Shown here: one piece after another, positions 60,217 through 64,000 of the stretch
How positions within the stretch are numbered: the first letter of the stretch is position 1
Layout of the letters: every line of letters begins with the position of its first letter
DNA from: Hymenobacter perfusus
GTDB lineage: Bacteria > Bacteroidota > Bacteroidia > Cytophagales > Hymenobacteraceae
DNA length: 64,000 nt
Direction of reading: 5' to 3'
NCBI RefSeq assembly: GCF_003944765.1
Contig: NZ_RWIU01000011.1
Span: 35,026 to 99,025 of the forward strand
Made by a program: the position numbers and the translations under genes
Notes under the pieces: generated by a model
What the model was told of the DNA's origin: nothing
The model's database searches: none
What the model saw: only the letters and a program-made list of their open reading frames with translations

Positions 60217-62706
60217 ATGAGATTATTAGCCCTTCTTTTCTTTTTGCTTGGCGCGCTGCCCCTGGCCGCGCAAATGCCCCAGCACCAGGCCATGCCCAAA
60301 GGCCAGGCCGCCAACGGCCCGGCTACCCCGCCACCGGACCAGGAGCTGCGGGGCCACGTGGTGACGCCCCGCACCAGCCACGCCGGCCACCGGGTCGAAT
60401 ACGACCTGTACGTGGACGAGCGCCAGGTCAACTACACCGGCCGCACCCGCCTGGCCATTGCCATCAACGGGCAGATTCCGGCGCCCACGCTGCGCTTCAC
60501 CGAGGGCGACACGGCCATCATCCGGGTGCACAACCAGATGAGCGTCGAAACCAGCATCCACTGGCACGGCATCCTGCTGCCCAACCAATACGACGGCGTG
60601 CCTTACCTCAACACGGCCCCCATTCAGCCAGGCGGCACGCACACGTTTACGTTTCCGCTGATTCAGAGCGGCACCTACTGGTACCACTCCCATACCATGC
60701 TGCAGGAGCAGTCCGGGCTGTACGGTTCCATCGTCATCCAGCCCCGGGAAGTGAAGTACGAGCTCAAGGAGTACGTGCTGCTGCTCTCCGACTGGACCGA
60801 CCACCCGCCCAAGGAAGTGCTGCGCTACCTCAAGCGGGCCGGCGAGTGGTTTGCCGTGCAAAAAGGGGCCACGCAGAGCTACGGCGAGGCCATTGCTGCC
60901 GGCTACTTCAAGGACAAGGTCCGGCAGGAGTGGGGCCGCATGCCAGCAATGGACCTCACGGATATCTACTACAACAAGTTCCTCACCAACGGCCGCGAGA
61001 AAAGCTACTACCCCGACGCCAAGCCCGGGGAGGTGGTGCGCCTGCGCGTTATCAACGGCAGCGCCTCTTCCTACTTCTACCTGCAGTACGCCAGCGGCCC
61101 CATGCAGGTCATCGCCGCCGATGGTATCAACGTGGAGCCCTTCCCGGTGTCCAAGCTCGAAATTGCCACGGCCGAAACGTACGACCTGCTGGTGACCATT
61201 CCGCCCGCGGGGGCGGCCGAGCTGCGGGCCACCGCCAACGACATCACCGGCTACTCCTCCAGCTACTTCGGGGCCGGCGAGCCGATGAAAGCGCCCGATT
61301 TGCCGCGCATCAACTACTTCCAGATGATGCGCGAGATGGGCAGCATGGGCAACATGACCGGCATGGACATGGGCGGCAACGGGGAGATGGACCCCAACGG
61401 CGGCATGAAGGGCATGGACATGAAAGGTGGCAGTGGGGCTATGAAAGGCATGGACATGGGTAAAAAGAAGAAGGGCAACGAAACGTCAGGCATGAACATG
61501 GCCGACGCCCCGGCCATGAAAGGCATGAACATGCAGAACGGCACCATGCCCGCCAGCACCGCTCCTTCACCCCAAAATCGGCCCATGAACGAGCAGGAAA
61601 AAAGCGGCAAGAGCATGGGCACCATGCAGGATAAGGGCGGTAGCATTGCCGGCATGGACATGAGCGGCGGCATGGCCGGCATGAGCATGGGCGGCAGCGG
61701 CGGCGACTTCAACTACAACCAGCTGCGGGCCCTGAACCCAACAACGCTGGACTCCACCCGGCAGTGGCGCGACATCAAGCTCACGCTCACCGGCAACATG
61801 CTGCGTTACGTGTGGTCGTTCGACAACAAGACCTTGTCCGAGGCCGATAAAATCCCCATCCGCCGGGGCGAGAACGTGCGCATGACTTTCACCAACCTGA
61901 CCATGATGCGCCACCCGCTGCACCTGCACGGGCACTTTTTCCGCCTCGTCAACGCTCAGGGCGCCTATTCGCCCATGAAGCACACCTTCGACATCCCGGC
62001 CATGGGCACCGTGACCATCGAGTTTGAGGCCAACGAGGAGCAGGACTGGTTTTTCCACTGCCACATCCTCTACCACATGATGGCCGGCATGGCCCGCATC
62101 ATCAGCTACGACGCCAGCCCCCAGAACGAGTTTGCCAAAACCAACTACAAGTACCTCAAGCGCGAAGACAACGCCGTGTACCCGTGGTTTGACTTGTCGG
62201 TGCACTCCCAAGCCGCGTACCTGGAAGGCACCCTCTCCAACAACCGCAACGCGCTGGAATTTGAGGGCCGCGTGAACTACGAGGGCAACTTCGAAACCGA
62301 AACCCACCTGTTGCGCTACCTCGACAAGCGGCAATTGTGGGCCGGCTTCGTCGGCTACGACTTCCGCGACAACAAAACGCTGCGCTCGGAAGCAGATGCC
62401 GAGGGCGGCAACCGCCGCACGACCGAAAACAACCGCAACTTCCGCCGGCAGGCCGAAGTGGGCGTGTACTACCTGCTGCCGATGCTCGTGCGCGCCGAAC
62501 TGCGCACGGACCTGACCGGGCAGCTGCGCCTGCGCCTGGAGCGCCGCGACCTGCCGCTGAGCAACAACGTATTCATGGACATCAGCGGCAACACCGACAA
62601 GGAATTCACCCTGGGCTTCCGCTACATGGTCAGCAAATACGCCTCGCTGAGCACCAACTACGACAACCAGTACGGCTGGGGCGCCGGCCTCACGTTTCAC
62701 TACTAG
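60217..62706 (+). CDS. Multicopper oxidase (CopA-type) with Met-rich insert and C-terminal barrel-like domain
   Basis: An 829-residue secreted multicopper oxidase, signal peptide MRLLALLFFLLGALPLAAQ. Copper ligand motifs in order: HWHG (115-118), HSH (157-159), HPLHLHGH (566-573) and HCHILYHMM (614-622), a complete T1/T2/T3 set. A Met/Gly-rich insert (about 372-495, many GMDM units) sits between the second and third cupredoxin domains. Beyond the oxidase (about 660-829) lies a region with beta-strand pattern LSNNRNALEFEGRVNYEGNF, WAGFVGYDFRDNKTL and ending in RYMVSKYASLSTNYDNQYGWGAGLTFHY, like the outer membrane copper protein CopB. The fusion oxidizes Cu(I) and may be anchored in the outer membrane. 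Confidence 0.87.
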   Translation: MRLLALLFFLLGALPLAAQMPQHQAMPKGQAANGPATPPPDQELRGHVVTPRTSHAGHRVEYDLYVDERQVNYTGRTRLAIAINGQIPAPTLRFTEGDTAIIRVHNQMSVETSIHWHGILLPNQYDGVPYLNTAPIQPGGTHTFTFPLIQSGTYWYHSHTMLQEQSGLYGSIVIQPREVKYELKEYVLLLSDWTDHPPKEVLRYLKRAGEWFAVQKGATQSYGEAIAAGYFKDKVRQEWGRMPAMDLTDIYYNKFLTNGREKSYYPDAKPGEVVRLRVINGSASSYFYLQYASGPMQVIAADGINVEPFPVSKLEIATAETYDLLVTIPPAGAAELRATANDITGYSSSYFGAGEPMKAPDLPRINYFQMMREMGSMGNMTGMDMGGNGEMDPNGGMKGMDMKGGSGAMKGMDMGKKKKGNETSGMNMADAPAMKGMNMQNGTMPASTAPSPQNRPMNEQEKSGKSMGTMQDKGGSIAGMDMSGGMAGMSMGGSGGDFNYNQLRALNPTTLDSTRQWRDIKLTLTGNMLRYVWSFDNKTLSEADKIPIRRGENVRMTFTNLTMMRHPLHLHGHFFRLVNAQGAYSPMKHTFDIPAMGTVTIEFEANEEQDWFFHCHILYHMMAGMARIISYDASPQNEFAKTNYKYLKREDNAVYPWFDLSVHSQAAYLEGTLSNNRNALEFEGRVNYEGNFETETHLLRYLDKRQLWAGFVGYDFRDNKTLRSEADAEGGNRRTTENNRNFRRQAEVGVYYLLPMLVRAELRTDLTGQLRLRLERRDLPLSNNVFMDISGNTDKEFTLGFRYMVSKYASLSTNYDNQYGWGAGLTFHY

Positions 62707-62748
62707 CAGGCAAACGCGTGCCATGCGTCGCCCTTAAATGAAGAATCT

Positions 62749-62988
62749 ATGGAACTGCTAAAATTCAAAACCACCGTCACAACAGCGGAAGAGGTAGCCC
62801 GCGTTGCTCCATTCTTAAACCAGCTACCCGCCGTGGAGAAGTGGGACATCGCCCCCGAAACCGAGTCCCACGTGTTAAGCATTTCGGGCCACAACCTTGA
62901 CCCGCAGCAGATAGAGAACGGGCTGCGGGAAGCCGGCTTCCGGGCCGAGCTGCTCCGGGTGCTGGGGGTAGGAGGAGACGACTTGTAG
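62749..62988 (+). CDS. HMA-like protein lacking CxxC
   Basis: A 79-residue protein with the length and pattern of an HMA fold (MELLKFKTTVTTAEEVARVAPFLNQL, NLDPQQIENGLREAGF), but the CxxC of the metal site is replaced by TTAE. It is similar in overall layout to the chaperone at 58554. It may be a degenerate or regulatory HMA-fold protein. It follows the oxidase gene by 42 bases. Confidence 0.7.
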   Translation: MELLKFKTTVTTAEEVARVAPFLNQLPAVEKWDIAPETESHVLSISGHNLDPQQIENGLREAGFRAELLRVLGVGGDDL

Positions 62989-63140
62989 GCAGAGCCGTCC
63001 GCGCCCCGCTAGGAGCAGAGACGCAGGGCCTCGCTACGAACACGATTTCCTGAACCGACATCAATACTTCCTAGCTGATTTTCCTTACCGGTGCACCGGC
63101 CGGCCTGACCAGGCACCCTCACCCCACTTCCCTTGTCTTT

Positions 63141-63605
63141 ATGGAACACAAGAACCCCTATCCCCGCTTCTTCCTGATGCTGGCCGCCTCGCTGGTGGCC
63201 ATGTACGTGGTCATGTACCTGAACGTGTATGAGTGGGACCACGTGTACTTCAGCCTGACGCGGTTGTATATGGCCCTGCTCATGCTGGTGCCCATGACCT
63301 TGATTATGATGGGCTTTATGTGGAGCATGTATCCCGACAAGCGCCGCAATGCGCTGATTATGGCCGGCAGCCTAGTGCTGTTTGCGGTGGTTACCTTCAT
63401 GGTGCGCACCCAGGTGTTCGTCAATGACCAATTGTGGATGAAAGCCATGATTCCGCACCACTCCATTGCCATTCTGGTCAGCAAGCGGGCCACCATCAAA
63501 GACCCCGAAGCGCGCGTCCTGGCCGACAGCATCATCAGCGCCCAGCAGCGCGAGATTGGCCAGATGAAGCGCATGCTGCAGCGACTGGAGCAAGAGCATC
63601 ATTAA
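63141..63605 (+). CDS. Membrane-anchored DUF305 protein (3)
   Basis: A 154-residue protein with three hydrophobic segments in the N-terminal two-thirds and a DUF305 unit at the C-terminus (MKAMIPHHSIAILVSKRA near 104-121, then DSIISAQQREIGQMKRML). Third member of the family in this island, differing by its membrane part instead of a lipobox. Likely copper-related. It converges with the gene at 63618. Confidence 0.82.
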   Translation: MEHKNPYPRFFLMLAASLVAMYVVMYLNVYEWDHVYFSLTRLYMALLMLVPMTLIMMGFMWSMYPDKRRNALIMAGSLVLFAVVTFMVRTQVFVNDQLWMKAMIPHHSIAILVSKRATIKDPEARVLADSIISAQQREIGQMKRMLQRLEQEHH

Positions 63606-63617
63606 TGCCGACGCTGC

Positions 63618-64000
63618 TTACTGGCAAGATTGTACCAGCGCCGTCACACTCAGCGTGGCCGTAGCATCAGTTGTGTAATTATCATTGTTTACGCACACGT
63701 AGAGCCGCCGGGTACCGGGCTTAATGGCTAGTGATTTCGTTTCCGTCGGCGTGTTCTGTTCCGCCTTGTAGCACACGTTGGGCTTGGTGATGTAGCCTTT
63801 CGTGTCCAGAAACTGCTGCGCGGCCTCGGCGTCCGGGGTAATGTACCAGTGACATTTCGTGCTTTTGGTGGGAGCCCCGCCGGTGGTCTGCTTGTCAATC
63901 TTCGAGGCCGCAAAAGACATCAGGGCCATGGTGCCGGTAGCCGGGTTGCTCATGGCGCCGGCCAGGCTAAGTGCCGTGGTCCAGGTGATGGGCGGCTGGC
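63618..64000 (-). CDS. Partial protein, 5' end beyond the window
   Basis: The minus-strand frame is open from 63618 to the right edge with no stop, giving at least 127 residues; the first in-window ATG ends at 63953, but in-frame codons upstream (PITWTTALSLAGA) look coding, so the start lies outside. Residues include CHWYITPDAEAAQQFLD and a YVCVNNDN stretch near the end. Small polar protein with two to four cysteines, family not recognised; possibly the end of an extracellular protein. It is the only gene at this end not obviously linked to metals. Confidence 0.55.
   Translation of the reverse strand, partial: QPPITWTTALSLAGAMSNPATGTMALMSFAASKIDKQTTGGAPTKSTKCHWYITPDAEAAQQFLDTKGYITKPNVCYKAEQNTPTETKSLAIKPGTRRLYVCVNNDNYTTDATATLSVTALVQSCQ

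Noticed and set aside
63618..63953. Complete 111-residue gene at the right edge
   Set aside because: The frame is open to position 64000 with coding-like residues upstream of the ATG, so it is treated as partial.

Overview
The window looks like part of a large conjugative or mobilizable replicon (plasmid or integrated element) from a GC-rich member of the Bacteroidota, most likely Hymenobacter or a close relative. The evidence is the Bacteroidota-type tra genes (TraE/F/G/J/K/N/M), the BfmA/BtgA-MobB-MobC mobilization set, promoters matching the Bacteroidota -7 element TAnnTTTG, and several families common in that phylum (DUF5990, DUF6428, MerTP fusion, DUF4396). No replication initiator, integrase, rRNA or tRNA is visible, so plasmid versus chromosome cannot be decided from this stretch.

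Layout. 1-4.05 kb: an arsenic island (ArsR, DUF6428, metallophosphoesterase, ArsN-type acetyltransferase, ACR3 arsenite pump, DUF5990). 4.09-6.8 kb: a mercury-type cluster on the minus strand (ArsR regulator, MerTP fusion, GDCCVxC protein, small Lys/Cys-rich protein), then a SigZ-like ECF sigma factor with a tiny Cys-rich peptide. No mercuric reductase or arsenate reductase gene lies in the window. 6.8-12.3 kb: a Fic toxin with a VbhA-like partner, then MobC (coupling protein), MobB (DUF5712 relaxase) and MobA (BfmA/BtgA). 12.3-12.96 kb: an AT-rich non-coding stretch with two dyads (oriT/operator candidate) and an array of GAAA(C/T)AAGT-like repeats leading into parA and an AT-hook partner gene. 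14.4-25.2 kb: an ion and osmotic stress block (ion channel, copper-storage protein, three MscS channels, DUF2254, CPA1 antiporter, DUF389) interrupted by an AT-rich HNH nuclease gene. 25.4-31.2 kb: small HTH-like protein, ArdC antirestriction protein, Toprim primase-like protein and two tandem paralogues of unknown function. 31.4-41.2 kb: a type IV secretion operon on the plus strand. 41.3-63.6 kb: a large copper/silver island (DUF4396, three DUF305 proteins, CopA ATPase, cupredoxin, CusCBA-type efflux, two HMA-AraC fusion regulators, second copper-storage protein, HMA chaperones, Met-rich DUF2231 protein, multicopper oxidase with a C-terminal barrel-like domain). The last gene runs off the right edge.

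How the parts work together. The mob, par and tra modules supply DNA processing, partition and transfer; ArdC, the primase and possibly Fic are proteins useful on entry into a new host. The cargo is metal and membrane stress resistance. Copper handling appears complete from inner-membrane export (CopA) through periplasmic oxidation and binding (multicopper oxidase, cupredoxin, DUF305) to tripartite export (CusCBA-like). The most novel signals are: HMA-AraC one-component regulators together with recurring direct-repeat sites in the same island; a shared C-terminal GPER tail on the Fic protein and the primase; the repeat array beside a parA/AT-hook pair; and a 23-bp inverted repeat inside the end of sigZ.
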